The notes under the pieces were generated by a model. The model ran no database searches. It saw only the letters and a program-made list of their open reading frames with translations, and was not told the origin of the DNA. Positions 33,463 through 46,137 of a stretch of 64,000 nt of DNA are shown here, one piece after another. Source of the stretch: Oidiodendron maius Zn (lineage: Eukaryota; Ascomycota; Leotiomycetes; Myxotrichaceae). Position 1 is the first letter of the stretch; the number at the start of each line of letters is the position of its first letter. The stretch is from the NCBI GenBank assembly GCA_000827325.1, contig KN832893.1:21780-85779 (forward strand), read 5' to 3'. A program made the position numbers and the translations under genes.

Positions 33463-33993
33463 GGTTTCTAAATCTTGCTTTGTATTTCAGCATCTCTTAG
33501 AGTAAGAGCATATCTTGGAAAATGAAGAGGCGCCGTTGGACCGGAATTCGGATTAAAAAGAGACCGTGAAACTGTTTGCGGAACAAAATCGGAATTGATA
33601 TTATTCCGGCTGGCCCTTTCGCGCTCTCGGAACTCGAACGGTGTTTTCGTTAGATTTTTGGACATCGAGTGTAATCGAGCGTTTGAGGTCATTTTCCGCA
33701 CGGTTTGGTATATGATCCGTCTTCATTATGGGATATAAATGGTATAGAATCCCTTGGACATTACGGGAATATTCCAATGTAAAAAATCGTGGAGATCTTG
33801 TAAGAAATCCATCAAGAAAACCATGTGCAAAGATCAAAAAGTTCAAGAGCAAGCCACTGCCAGACATTAACCCTTCCTCTATCTCCGGTACTGCTCTCAA
33901 CCATCTCTCAAAGTCAGGCTAAGTAAAAACTGACGGTTATTATAGGCAGCAATAGATTCTAAACGCACGCACGTCGCTTGACGGGAATTAACT
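33463..33993. other. Intergenic, 5' region of the Zn2Cys6 gene
   Basis: 530 bp between the regulator's start codon and a small plus-strand frame. Nothing else recognised. Confidence 0.3.
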
Positions 33994-34218
33994 ATGCTCT
34001 CATCTGTCAAATCCAAGATGTCTTCAGCCAAAGAGAAAGTTGCTTTCTACAAGAGGGACGCCTATGACAAACTGGGGAGTAGCAGCGACACAATTCCCGC
34101 CATAAGCCACAAGGAGGAGATTCCAAAGGCTCGCACACAAAAGCCTGTCAGTGGCCGCGCATGCCGGGGAGGTGGCCTGGATCATGAAGCTATGTTCTGG
34201 TATTTTTCTTTGAAGTGA
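33994..34218 (+). CDS. Small hypothetical protein
   Basis: A 74-codon intronless frame with ATG, reading SKMSSAKEKVAFYKRDAYDK then Lys/Ser-rich sequence. I do not recognise it. No signal peptide, membrane segment or cysteine pattern. It lies head-to-head with the Zn2Cys6 gene. It may be the first exon of a longer gene, or a chance frame. Confidence 0.25.
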   Translation: MLSSVKSKMSSAKEKVAFYKRDAYDKLGSSSDTIPAISHKEEIPKARTQKPVSGRACRGGGLDHEAMFWYFSLK

Positions 34219-35071
34219 CGGTGGATTTTAGAGAGGCTCACTTTCTCATGTTGATTAAATGTATGACGTGTTGGTAGTCTGTTAACATAGAAATATCGAC
34301 CAATGCATGTTTTGGAGGGCAAATATCAGGACATTTTAAGCGCGATGGAATCTAAACTGCTTTCATAATATCATATGCCCAAGTATTTCTCTTCCTATAT
34401 TTGACGATCATGATTCTCGTTCCCACACGGCAAATTCAGACGTAGGCTGGTCAGGTAGTTATTCCCCATTATTGTGATCACTGTGCCTCCCGACCGAGGA
34501 GAAAGTCTTAATACATACAGAACCGACCCCACGAACTCATTTTGTCACATCAGCCGGTCACCGCCCAAGAGAAGGTTGTGGAACAAGCCAACCGAACGAG
34601 TGTCGTCAGCGTACCTGTCAGTAGGATTAATAGGCATGCCCCCTGAATCAGAATTTCAGTGTAGACTCAATGAAGCTTCTTACCGGAAGGGGCAGTCAAA
34701 GTACCGACCGCTGGAGACGGCGGTAGCATGCTGTTGATACAATACGACCTACTTGCATTCACGAGCTTGTCACACGACCACATCTAACTTCTGATTGACC
34801 GCGACCTCCTGTCTTGAGTTAGCGCTACGGGAATGAGAGGTGGGGAAGCATATGCAGCAGTTAGAATGGCGCTGGTGAAGGAGGCGAAATAGCGGACGCA
34901 GGTACAAATTTGCATCATGATCTCTCGAATCACGGCGAAACACTCTGACCAGGAGGTATTCTGATATATAGCATATATATTTGAGGGGCCAACTTCTTCA
35001 AAAGAACTAAATCTCTCAGGTCTGCTCCCTGTCTCTAAGAACAGCCTAATTACAATAAACTTGACATCACT
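34219..35071. other. Intergenic, no supported gene
   Basis: 850 bp without recognisable coding sequence or repeats. Confidence 0.35.
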
Positions 35072-35824
35072 ATGGCTCCCAAAGTCGCAATTGTCCACTG
35101 TAAGTTGAGCCTTTCTTGCGAGAAGCGGACCAGTGTTGCGTACCTTGGCGAGTCTTGGGCGGTACCGTGCATCTCGCGGCTCGCGGCTTCAGTCAGTCTA
35201 GGATCTGTGTCAACGGCGGTTGGGCTGCATGCTGGCTCTCCCTGCGACAACGGTAGAAAGAGAACGAACTAAGAGGATAGGATTCAGAGACCCTCTTCCA
35301 CTTAATGTGTCGCCACCCGCCCCTGAGAATTTCCAAGCCGCGTTAATTTACGCCTACTTTGAGCATAGCTATACGATCTATCCAATCGTGTGTCAAAACT
35401 CGTTTCGACAAGCACTGGCGACAAAGTCCAACTCCAATTTGCTTCTCTTGAGCATTCTATTCGTAGGGGCTTTGCACGTTAGAGAAGCGGTGATTTTCAC
35501 TCTCGGCTTCTGCAGCCGACTCGAATGCCTAGAAGCATTCTACCAAAGTGCGAAACCCGAGTTTGACGCCGATATTGAAGAGGATCGTATCTCAGTCGTT
35601 CAGAGCGCGTTTCTGTTACACAATTGGTGGCAGAGACCCACATCGACAATGGATCCGTGGACCTGGTTGGGTTTGGCCATTCGGTTGGCCTCTATATAAC
35701 ATATAGAGGAGGGATCGATATTGTCTCTTATGAAGATCATCAACAGCTAAATGAGATGTACTATTGGACCGCTTGCCCCTGCTATTTGTGGCAAGCGACG
35801 ACGGACGAGGGGATAGTTAGGTAA
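35072..35824 (+). pseudogene. Relic of a fungal-specific transcription factor, with a foreign-looking 5' end
   Basis: The central frame (35220-35699) reads NFQAALIYAYFEHSYTIYPI then LLLLSILFVGALHVREAVIF, AFYQSAKPEFDADIEEDRIS and QSAFLLHNWWQRPTSTMDPW followed by TWLGLAIRLA, the middle-homology domain of Zn2Cys6-type regulators. Upstream, in another frame, SVAYLGES fits the segment that precedes this domain. There is no zinc cluster, and the frame stops in the middle of the domain. The ATG at 35072 begins MAPKVAIVH followed by a GTAAGT donor, which resembles the first exon of a flavodoxin-like quinone oxidoreductase instead. I read this as a broken, possibly chimeric relic. Confidence 0.5.
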
Positions 35825-36049
35825 CTAAATAGTATAGTAATAATAATAATAATAATACACTAGACTTAAGCTAGGCTTAGTATTTTACTGCCTTGTTAAT
35901 ACCTTTGGTAAATATATAGAGGTAATAATATACCTCTTAACTAAAGTTAATACCTAATATAATACACGGCTAGAACTTTTATTATACCCCTCTAATCTGT
36001 AAGCCTGTTGCAATATCCCTTTATATATCTACCAGTCGATCTTCTTACT
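35825..36049. other. AT-rich tract with TAA microsatellite
   Basis: Strongly AT-rich, with a run of (TAA)n at about 35838-35860. The composition is unlike both neighbours. Possibly RIP-mutated repeat DNA. Confidence 0.5.
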
Positions 36050-37330
36050 CAAGCTGGACTAGACGGAACGTCTTTTCCCCCGGATGCGGAAATCAGGGAG
36101 TACTGGCCATCGGTTGCGCGCAAATACGATGTCTACTAGTATGCTCAATTCCAGCATCGAGTCGACGACGCATCATGGTAGAGCGAAGACGGAGAATGGG
36201 CACTGACCGCGCGAAACCTGGAATGCGACGAGCTGGTTGTGGAGATGTTCGACTTCGTGCTCACGTCCATCGGGCGGTTCAACGCCTGGCATCTGCCGCA
36301 GTGTCCTGGACTTGCCGACCATAAGGGCATCATGCGGCACTCGTATCACTGGGACCCGATGTCTGATCGGGAACGGGGCCAGCAGGATCCAGCTCGTGGC
36401 TAACCTCCACCGCCACGTCGTCCGGCTCGACGACTATGCGCAGAACAAGACCTGGGTCTCGGCCCCGTAGGCGGGAGATGAGAGGACGTTCGAAGCACAA
36501 CCGATTTCCGACGAGCAAAAGGAGTCGTTCGAGGAACCTCACACCTACCTCAAATTCCGAAAGGAGCTAGAGGACAAGTACTGACGGGGCTTTGGGAACT
36601 TCCTCAAGGGGGGAAACAACAACGAACTCCGCATCCACTTTACTGAGATTATGTGGTAGTGGTTGGTGAAGAAGCCTGAGATCCTAAAAGGTCTGCTGCC
36701 GGACTTTTCTCTCAACTGTCGTCGTCTCACGCCCGCACCGGGATACATAGAAGCATTGACAAAGGATCACGTGGACTGCATTCGGACGCCCATCACGAGA
36801 TTTACCGAGACTGGTATATCGAGATGGCTAATGGCGTGCACCGGGAGGTCGCCGCCGTCTTCTGTGCCACGGGGGCCAATTCAGACCTCGTGCCTCCCTT
36901 CCCCATCCGAGTCCATGGCCAGACGCTCCGAGGCGTGTGGGATCCGCAGGGCGAGCATGGCTTCCCGTATACGTACCTCGGGCTGGCCACGCTGGCTTCC
37001 CGAGCCTACTCTTCGTCCACGGCCTGCATGGAACCAGCCACTCGGGAACGGTGCCGCACTGCATGGGAAATCAGCTGACTTCGCCAAGGGGCTTCGCAAG
37101 GCGGCTCGTGAGGGGAGGGTGGACGATTTGTTGGAATATGTCAACGCCTTCTTCGCCGCCACGGTGCTGGCCGACGGCTGCAATTCGTGGTACAACGGTG
37201 GGCGGCCAGGGGCGAGCATCCATGGGATCTGGCCCGGCAGTGCCGCTCACGTCACGAGCCGCGATATGGTCGGGTGTCCGGGGTTGTTTTTATCGCGCGC
37301 TCCCGTGTAACTTGTCCAGGTGTCCATCTT
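36050..37330 (+). pseudogene. Baeyer-Villiger-type flavin monooxygenase pseudogene
   Basis: Segments in order match the cyclohexanone-monooxygenase-like family: EIREYWPSVARKYDV, IGRFNAWHLPQCPGLADHKG, RHSYHWDPM, DERTFEAQPISDEQKESFEE, FRKELEDKY, DFSLNCRRLTPAPGYIEALT, VFCATGANSDLVPPFPIRVH, HGFPYTYLGLAT, ATVLADGCNSWYNGGRPGAS and IHGIWPGSAAHVT. The frame is broken by several stops (for example 36137, 36179, after VSAP and after EDKY) and by frameshifts. The N-terminal FAD-binding part is missing. This gene is dead and has decayed longer than the F-box-like pseudogene. GC content stays high, so RIP is not the main cause. Confidence 0.8.
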
Positions 37331-38267
37331 TTGTTGCGCTGTACACTTGAGCGATTGAAAACTACTTCGGTTTGGGAAAATAGGCCCTTGGGCAGTTTGC
37401 TAATAAGTTGCAAAAACTGCGTCCCGTCTAGCTGTTGCGGCTGAGCCGATTTTGGGGCGTCCTGTTATCAAGCCTGCCAAGCTTTTAATTGTCGAATCAT
37501 GATTGACTTGAATGACTTCCTTTGTGACGAGGCCGAAAAGAATTGTTTCTGTCCCGCGCGCGCGCGCGCCAGCTCGCAGAGGAGATGCAATGGTCTGATG
37601 ATACTCAGAACAGCTATTCTATACTATATGCTGTATTTGGGATCCTGTCACGAAGATCTCCCGGATCGCAACGGCCCTTACGATCTCCGCCCCATTGGTC
37701 TGTGATCGACTAATATCGCGATAAAGGGGCCTTTTGAGTCCCGGCATAACCTTAAACTGCTTCCGGCGTCACCTCGTATTCGCGGGTTAGCTGGAATTTC
37801 CTGAACAGCCAGGTGGCATAGCCTTTGACATGGATTTCGGTCAAGGAATGATTGTCTGTCTCCCACTCCCAACCCGTGTGGTCTGGAGACTGCTCCACTG
37901 GGGTGATCGAGAACAACACAGACCTACTACCGAACGCCATGACCTCCTTAGCACCCTATCCCAGAATAGCAGCCAGCTTACCGCCAAAATTCCGGCAGGA
38001 TCTCGCTGGGCCGTAATCAAGCCACATTTTCAGGTCGTACCTTGCGCTGGTGGCCTTGTCCCACACACAATCGCTTGGCGTACTTAAAGAAAGGCTGCTG
38101 CCTCCTGAGGCTCTTTCCCAGCATCGTTCTCTCGTTATCGTCAGCGGTTTAGAAGGAAGACACCACATAAGAGTGGCTTTCTTTATCCTAGAGCTAGAAC
38201 GTCTCGCGACGCGCTCTCTATAGAGTCGCAACGACATTCGTTAACTCATAATTTAACGGATGCCAAG
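37331..38267. other. Intergenic with a GC-dinucleotide run
   Basis: A CG-alternating run lies at about 37556-37570. Minus-strand frames between 38100 and 37680 (for example HVKGYATWLFRKFQLTREYE) look partly coding but match no family I know and contain stops. The right end is the promoter of the WSC gene. Confidence 0.35.
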
Positions 38268-41200
38268 ATGTGGCCCAAACTCTTCCACCTGCTGGCGTTC
38301 GTGCCTGCATTGGTTCACTGCCTAGGAGCCACCGATGAGATTCTGGATGCAGACCTACCGCAGTCTGGATATATGGATAACCACAACATGCACCCAGCCA
38401 CTGTTGGCTCTTCGATCTTTGGTATCTTGTGGAAAAATACGTCCGGGGCGAAGGAGAAGTGGTATGCGAAACCACTGGTCTATACCCCTCCTGGTAGTTC
38501 ACAAGTCGTCTTTCTTGCTTCGTCTATGAATGTTATTCGAGTTCTGGATGCTGTGAATGGAACGCTTCTTAATTCCCGTACTCTGCAGCCGCCCTTCCTG
38601 CAGAGTGATATCGGGTAGGTTTCCTAGATTGCAGCAGAGTCTTGAGGGTTTATTGATATCTCTACAGCTGTACGGATATTCCAGACTATATTGGTATCAT
38701 TGGAACTCCAGTCTTGGATCCCGCTACTAACACCGTTTACTTTTTCTCGAAGGGATATAAAGGCGGAGCTTCAAATGGTGGTGTTGCAAATGGTACAGTA
38801 AACATGTAGTCTTCTATGCACGGCAACACTGACATTGCTTAGGCATCTATAATTTCTATGCAGTTGATGTTCTCACGTTGCAAGATAGGCCTGGGTTCCC
38901 CGTGCTTATAGATGGTCACTATGCAGACAACGACAATGCTCGGTATGAATTTCTCGATACTCTTTCCCTATTTTTTGGAATTTCTGACTGATCTCCCCAG
39001 ATACTTCATCGGTGGTACTGTCCTCCAGCGCCCGTCTCTGACAATGATGAATGGTGTAGTTATCGGTGGTTTTGGTGGTCACTGTGACCTCTTCAACTAC
39101 ACTGGTATGCTCGTGGGAGTCAGTACCACCGCCGGCGTCGGCGTCACCTCTATTTACGCTATGGAGGCCAGTCCCGGAGCGCCCCCTGTAGTAACCGATA
39201 TCACCGTACAGCAAGGCGGCAAGGCTGGAATCTGGCAAAGTGGAATGGGTCTCGCCACGGATGGCTCGCGTTTGTTTCTTGCTACAGGGTATGTTTGTCG
39301 TTACCTAAAGTCTAGAATCATGCTAAATCGTTCAAGAAATGGTATAGGTCATGCAAACGGAGATGTCCCAGCTTCAGGCCGCACTCCACTCTCAACGCTA
39401 GATGAAGTCGTAGCCAATTTCGCAGTCTCTGCGTCTGGAAAAATAACACTAACTGATTATTTTGAGCCGTATGAATATGTTTCGATGGATGCTGGTGATA
39501 GAGATCTAGGGTCTGGAGGCGTCGCGTTGCTTGATCCGACTGTATTTAAGGGTGCGGGAGTTTCGAGAATCGCTGTCTCCATTGGAAAGAACGGAAAAGC
39601 TTAGTAAGTATCTTTTGACATTGTTACCGCCTCGCTGATTGTTGGATCAGTGTCCTGAATGCGAATAACCTTGGTGGCTTTAAGCAAGGTTCAGGAGGTA
39701 GGGTCGATTTATTATATGGCATTGGGAAATAAGCATGCTGACAGGCATCAGGAACTGACAATGTTCTGCAAACTATTGTTGCGTCTGGCCCCGTGTTTGG
39801 TGGTACCGGGTCTTACCCGCTCGAAGGCGGCTACATCTAGTAAGTTCTATCCTTAAAAATATTGATATTTTGATCATATTTCGATAATTGATACTGTACA
39901 GCTTCACACCTATCGGTATGTATTCGTAATCTTCAGGGCATCTGCACGTACTAATCTGAACAGGGTTTCCAACTGTTTGCTACAAATTGGGATTTGACAG
40001 CAACGGAGCCCCTTTGTTCACCCTCGTGGGGCAGACCGCGACCGCTGGAGCCGGACGAGTCGGCATTGGTGAATAGCCACTTCTACATATCATATCACGC
40101 GGCTTTGCTAATTAAATGAATTGTCAGGAATTCCAACCATAACCACTTATAAGGGCCAAGCAGGCACAGGTATTTTATGGGTTACTGATCCCAATGCCGG
40201 TATTCAAGCCTTTAATGCGGTACCCGTAAACGGCGTTCTCACTCAGCTTTCCCTCCCGCCGACTGGAGGATTGAACAAGTTTCAACGGCCTGCATTTGGA
40301 GATGGCCGCCTATACGTTTCAGACACCAATGGGAACGTAATATGCTTGGGTTCCCCTGTAGCCTTGCCACTTCAATGTTCGCAGCCGGTCAATTTTGGGG
40401 ATCTTGCCATTGGCAGCACGTCGACACAAATCATCAACTGCACTGCACTTACTGCGATAACTAAAATCAACGGATGTAAAACAGGCGACGCGACATTTCA
40501 GTGCGACAACAGTACCCTACCAGCAGGCTCTTTGGCAATAGGTGCAACGTTCTCTTTCCCAGCCACCTGGAACTTAACTCAGGCATCTATCAACGATGCC
40601 CAGAATGCCTCGTTTGGCAGGGTCACTCCCGGGGTTGAAAGTACCAGTCTGGACATCTATACAACGAACGCTGTTGCGAAATATAGTAACATATTACCCG
40701 TCTCTCTGATTGGAAATACGGTCAGCAAAGTCGCATTCCTAAGTATATCTCCTCCCGAGATCGACTTCGGTGGAATCGTCGTCGGCTCCGCTGCGGCAAC
40801 TTCTGGCCTCACAGCCAATGTTATCATCTCCAACCTTGGCCTACAAACCCTCACTTTCACTGGCGCGGCATGGACAAGTACCTTGGACGCGCCAATTGCC
40901 TATACCAACATCACTACCAATCCCGACGGATCGAGCAACATCGGCAATGGATTTAGCGCGACAAGTCTACCGCAAGTTGGTGACACGCTCGCGAGTGGTG
41001 CTTCTATAACGGTACCTCTGAAGTTCCTCGCCAATGTCACGGGATCGTACACCTCTTTCCTCGAGCTCTGGACAACTGGTGGAGCCGGAAACGCTTTCTT
41101 AACCGGTAGTGCTTCAACGGCACCTATCGCCAACATATCCATCTCGACCGTGGAAGGCGGCTGGGATTATTCTAGCCCGGTTGTCATGGATTTTGGGAAT

Positions 41201-43504
41201 GTGCTTGCAGGCACCACTGTCACCCGTAACATCCGCATTTGCAATTCAGGCGGCTCCGCCCTTACAATCACAAAGAGTAAGCCGCCTATTGATACAGAGT
41301 TGTTGGCACCAAATGCAGGTGTAGATTTGCATGAGGCCCAGACTATCGATGTCAATTCCTGTGCTCTGGGTGCGGTATCAATCGTTGCGGCTCCGTTGGG
41401 TGTCAATCGTCTGGACCATACAGTGAGCGATGTGTGGATCTTGAATACTGAGTAACTCTTCCATGCACGTCGAATAGGGAATATGCTAATGATATTTCAG
41501 TGATCTTAATTTTGGGGTCCATGACGTACAAATCACAGCAAATATTGTGACAAGACAAGTCGGCCCCTTGCTTGCTAACAGTTCTGCCGAGTACCTCTAC
41601 TTGGGCTGCTATTTCGATGGCAATGGAAGACAGCTCCAGAAACAGTTCAATAATGCTAATAATGAGAACGGCAATTGCCAGACGACGTGTATGAATGCAG
41701 GGTATATATTTGCCGGGACTGAATACCGTGAGTAAAATGCGAAGTCTTTTGCCTGTTTAATCACTGATCACGTCATAGATACTGAATGTTGGTGCGGTAA
41801 CACTGCTCCATCAGCTCTCAAATAGTAAGACTTGTCTTTCAATTGCTTGCCTGGATCCATCTAACCTCGGTCTCTACAGTAGCGACCCAACATTGAATAA
41901 ATGCACCTTCAGCTGCCCCGGAGATATAACCCAGGCCTGCGGAGGTGATGGAACGTACATATCGATTTACTATGACAGAACAAAGTACACTCCAGGGTCG
42001 GATTCTATCCCAGGTGGATCTTCCAGCTCCTCTACTACGACATCTACGACCTCGGGCGTCTCTTCTTCAACAACCAGCTCCATCTCCACAACTAGTTCTA
42101 TCTCAACAACCAGCTCTACCTCAACCTCAACGACCAGCTCTACCTCAACCTTAACAACCAGCTCCGCCTCAACCTCAACAACCAGCTCCTCCACTTCGCC
42201 CTCAGTGTCCACAACAACATCGCCCTCTGCGACAGCAACCCCGACTGGACCGGCGATAGTGCAGCAAGTTGGCAACTACTCGTTTGTTGGTTGTTATACC
42301 GAAGCCACGACGGGTCGAGCTTTAACAGGCAAGACGTATGCCAATGATGGTATGACGATTGAGATATGCGCAGCCACTTGTGCTGGATTTACATGGTTTG
42401 GCGTGGAGTACCATCGGGAGTGTAAGTTCCCTTTCCATGAATGCCTATGGATATAGCTCACCGATTATATAAGGCTACTGTGGAAACACGCTTAACGCTG
42501 GAAGCGTGCCCATAGCTACAGGGTGTACGATGCTGTGTATGGGAAATGCTCTTGAATATGTAAGTTTTGCTTCAGCTATCTTAAATTAAGTTGAGCGACA
42601 AGAAAAAGTTGACCTGTATATAGTGTGGTGGTTCGCTTCGTTTACAGATGTACAATAATCTTGCCTCGCAGTCGACTTTATCCATGTTAGTATTCTCTAC
42701 ACGCTCCACATCTCTAGGCTCTAGCCCTCCTGTAATCGCGAGTATGAGCGCTTAGATATATATCTTCACATATTCGTGTCGGACAGCTTAAGTGCGCCGT
42801 CTTCAACTCAAATCCGCAGCTTCTATCATCGCGGAATATATTTTGAGTCAAGCTTTATGTCAACTACCATCACATCCTTGAGATCCTCGGCTAATTCATT
42901 GTTAAGCACGAGTTCATCATCCTCTAGTGCCTCGCCTACAAGCAGTTCATCTTCATCATCTGTTATATCATCTTCAAGCAGCAGCAGCTCCTCCACTCCG
43001 AGCACCACTTCCTCCACTCCAAGCACCACCTCATCATCCACCTCAATAACCTCTCCGCCAACGACTCTAATCACAACTACTCCCCCCGCCACTTCTTCCA
43101 GCACAGCAACAGCAACGCTGGGCTTCACATCCGTAGGCTGCTTCTCTGATCCTGCAGGAGGTCCATATGGCGGTCACAATATGCCAAAACTCTTCAGCAA
43201 TGATAGCATGACGCCTCAACTTTGCATCTCCTCTGCTTTGGCTCGTCTCAGCGCAACGCCTGCTACTACATACCTATATTGTGGCGTTGAGTACGGGAGG
43301 GAGTGCTATTGTGGAAGTGTGGCGCCGACACCTGAGCCAACGATTCTGGTGGGCACGAAGGCTTGCACAATGACGTGCAAGCTGAATAGCCAATACAAGT
43401 GTGGAGGCCCGAATCAGTATAACCTTTACGCCGCCACGTCGGCCACAATTACAGGTACAGGCACTACTGTATGGGCTAGCCTTCCAGCAACATTTACGAC
43501 GTAA
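38268..43504 (+). CDS. Large secreted multi-domain WSC protein
   Basis: Sixteen exons join in frame to 1,439 residues: 38268-38614, 38668-38792, 38843-38942, 39001-39288, 39337-39603, 39651-39697, 39752-39839, 39902-39915, 39964-40068, 40128-41451, 41501-41727, 41779-41824, 41880-42421, 42474-42559, 42624-42685, 42853-43504. The N-terminal KLFHLLAFVPALVHCLG is a signal peptide. Residues to about 530 read like a beta-propeller of the PQQ/quinoprotein type (repeated GGTV, GGFGG, LATDGSRLFLATG). About 530-950 holds three HYDIN/ASPM-like repeats (VNFGDLAIGS, IDFGGIVVGS, MDFGNVLAGT). Three WSC modules follow (YLGCYFDG, FVGCYTEA, SVGCFSDP), separated by long Ser/Thr-rich, probably O-glycosylated linkers. 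Likely a cell-wall or extracellular carbohydrate-binding protein; no catalytic residues assigned. No GPI signal is evident. Confidence 0.82.
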
Positions 43505-46137
43505 GTGAGATGAGTAACGTTGGGGTGTTCGTCCGGGACTCGGCTTGGATACACCACTAAATAGATGTATATTAGTCGATTAGTTTAGAACACTTCATGG
43601 ATGGATGGCGAGGATTCTTAATTCTATTAATAGAAGTAACGACCTATACGCGGAAGCTATCTGTAATACGGACTGGAAGTAATGATAGTTTATTTTTGGA
43701 TTAGGCTATTCTTTGTTGGTACTTGTACACATGGGTGATTGAAAACAGGCCCTCCAGCTACGACACTAAACAGTAAGACCAAGCATCCGTAATATAATGA
43801 AGAGTAGTAGAGAAAACTAATATTTCATGTACATCGTATAGTAGACTAAAGCACAAAGTAGGCTAGTAGCACGAAGCGATCTGAGAAGATATTAGGCATG
43901 TAATAAAACTTAAGTTTAGTGTTCTAACCCCTAAAACCCAGCGACTGAAGCTGCTGAGTTCAGGGGCTAAGTACTATTACCTCGACGTTGAGTTAATTAG
44001 GCAACAAAGTAAAGGACACCTGCCTATTCCTATTTAATCTGTGTGGCTATCGCCAGAATAGGGAGGTCGGAATACGAGGTGGATACTACTCTCCCCTCCC
44101 TAAATAAATGTAACAGTGGGTCTACAGAGCACAGACATTCTAGCATACAAAACTCCCCGGCCAAGAGGGCCCAATATTACCTTTATTTAGGGGGGGGGGA
44201 AATAGTAGCACTTGTAGTCTTCGTAGCGTCATGCCAAGCTTAGGGCTGACATGGATCCGATCTGGAATTTAGACCGAGGCATTGTTCCTTGCCCTTGATT
44301 TTTCCTTGACTCCTGGTCTATGGAAGGTATGGAGGAAAATGAGGAAGGTCGAGATTAACGAGACATGGGTGTTTTTTTCATGATGCGGGATGGGTTTATG
44401 GGCCCGGGGCAACAGGATATGTTCCTCATTTCTCAAACTATGCGGCCAATACACCACGGCTAATTGATATGACTATGGGGGGATAATCATTGATTGGACG
44501 CGCATGCAAATGTCTTCTTCCACGGGGGCAGATTTATCCACGCGTGATTGATGGATAAGGGTTTTGGGAGAATATGAGGGCGTTTTGACGCAGGCTGCTA
44601 GTAGGGACCGGTTGGATAGATAATGTAGCCATGGTGATATCCATGATGAGATGATGAGATTTTGCGTTCCGCAGAAGAAACTGTTCCAAATTACTATCTG
44701 GAGGAAACGAGACCGGTAGGATGACCGATATATTTGCGTGCCTGTTTCACATACTAGTCCACAACGGTTGGATCGCCGATATTGACTTCAGCTGAATCGA
44801 TCCTTTTAACATTTAATTACTAGTAATATACTGCGGGCGTTGGAATTAGAGTAATTGATTCTATCTTTTACTCAAGTGGCGTGCCATAGCGTCACTTGGG
44901 CGCGTGTTTAGCCGATAATGCTGCTAAGGCTACAGTCCTCACTGTAGAGGGATGAAAACTATACGGTGGTTACCTGAACCAACAATCTGGGAGTACGAGA
45001 GAATCGATGGCGTGTTCCAACTCTCATTCAGAGCCTTAATGTCAATTGAAGCGCCCCTCGAGGCCAAGAATCCCACCCGACTTACTAGAGATGGAGTAGC
45101 GGGGTTGGATATTCTCTCCCTGTATAAATAGCGCTGGGGTTGATTACAAGCTTCTCACCGCGTGATCCGACAGTAAACCATGATTTTATCATGGATTCGA
45201 TGAGTAATAATATATTGGTAACCGCTAGGGCTGTACATAAGTGAACAGGCCACTAGGTGAATAGTGGAAGTCGGCTAGGCTGGGATCGTGCAAACACACC
45301 AGGTAGAAACAAAGGGAGACTCGTGTCTCGGGTCCTGTTGCACCATCAGTAAAATGCTTGCTGTGTGTCCTTTTGGTTTCCGTGTCCCAAGAAGACTTCC
45401 TTGGTATTTTCCTCCAAGGCTGCGATACAGCGATAAGAAACCAGCTGGCATGATCTTAGGGCTAGCCTAGGGTCTCTGACTTGATTGATCCAGGGTGAAA
45501 GTGATGCAGTACTAGATGACGGTCGCGAAAGCCGAGGAGCAAGCGAATATGTGTCTTGTGTGGGAGGGACTTAATGAGGTGAAGATAGAGACAACTTTCT
45601 GTTGAGGATTTTAGTAGTAGCAACAAGGCATGTTTGGCCCTCGATCGACTCATCCGTTCGGCGTAACCATTTGATCTGGCATTTAGCAGAATGCTTAGTG
45701 CTTTTCTAGGGCTTAGAGTAGGGCTTTCTTATTGGATTTTATAGAATAGTAATTACGTGGACATTTGTACTCCACAATACTTTGTGGCAACAGTGACAGA
45801 ACTGCAAGTACGTCCGGCGTTACAACCTGCTATCTCCGATCTAATACGGTGTATTGTATATTGACTGGCTAACCCCGAGTGGCTTATCCACAAATCTTTC
45901 ATTCTCTCTGATCCGCGATTGCACTACTCTGCGGTAGGACGTAATGAATTAGGCTACCTGTAGTGGCTTACCCAGTTAGCTTCTCACCTGTTAACCTATG
46001 GATGCACCACTCTGTGTAGATATAAATGGCCTTGAGATATGTCCAACCATTTGATGTCAGGTCATTCCTACTAGACACGCATTTCTCCCTCCATATATCA
46101 TTATATATCTGAACCGAGAACACCTCAAAACTCCAGT
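43505..46137. other. Long intergenic region
   Basis: 2.6 kb without a supported gene. A G-run occurs at about 44191-44200. The last few hundred bases are promoter for the SnoaL-like gene. No inverted-repeat element or LTR was recognised by eye. Confidence 0.35.

Noticed and set aside
37680-38237. Minus-strand frames upstream of the WSC gene
   Set aside because: Contain stops and match nothing I recognise; could be a relic but not supportable.
41970-42275. Minus-strand Val/Glu-rich frame
   Set aside because: Simple antisense of the Ser/Thr-rich linker of the WSC protein.
42826-43128. Second minus-strand acidic frame
   Set aside because: Same cause: antisense of a Ser/Thr linker.
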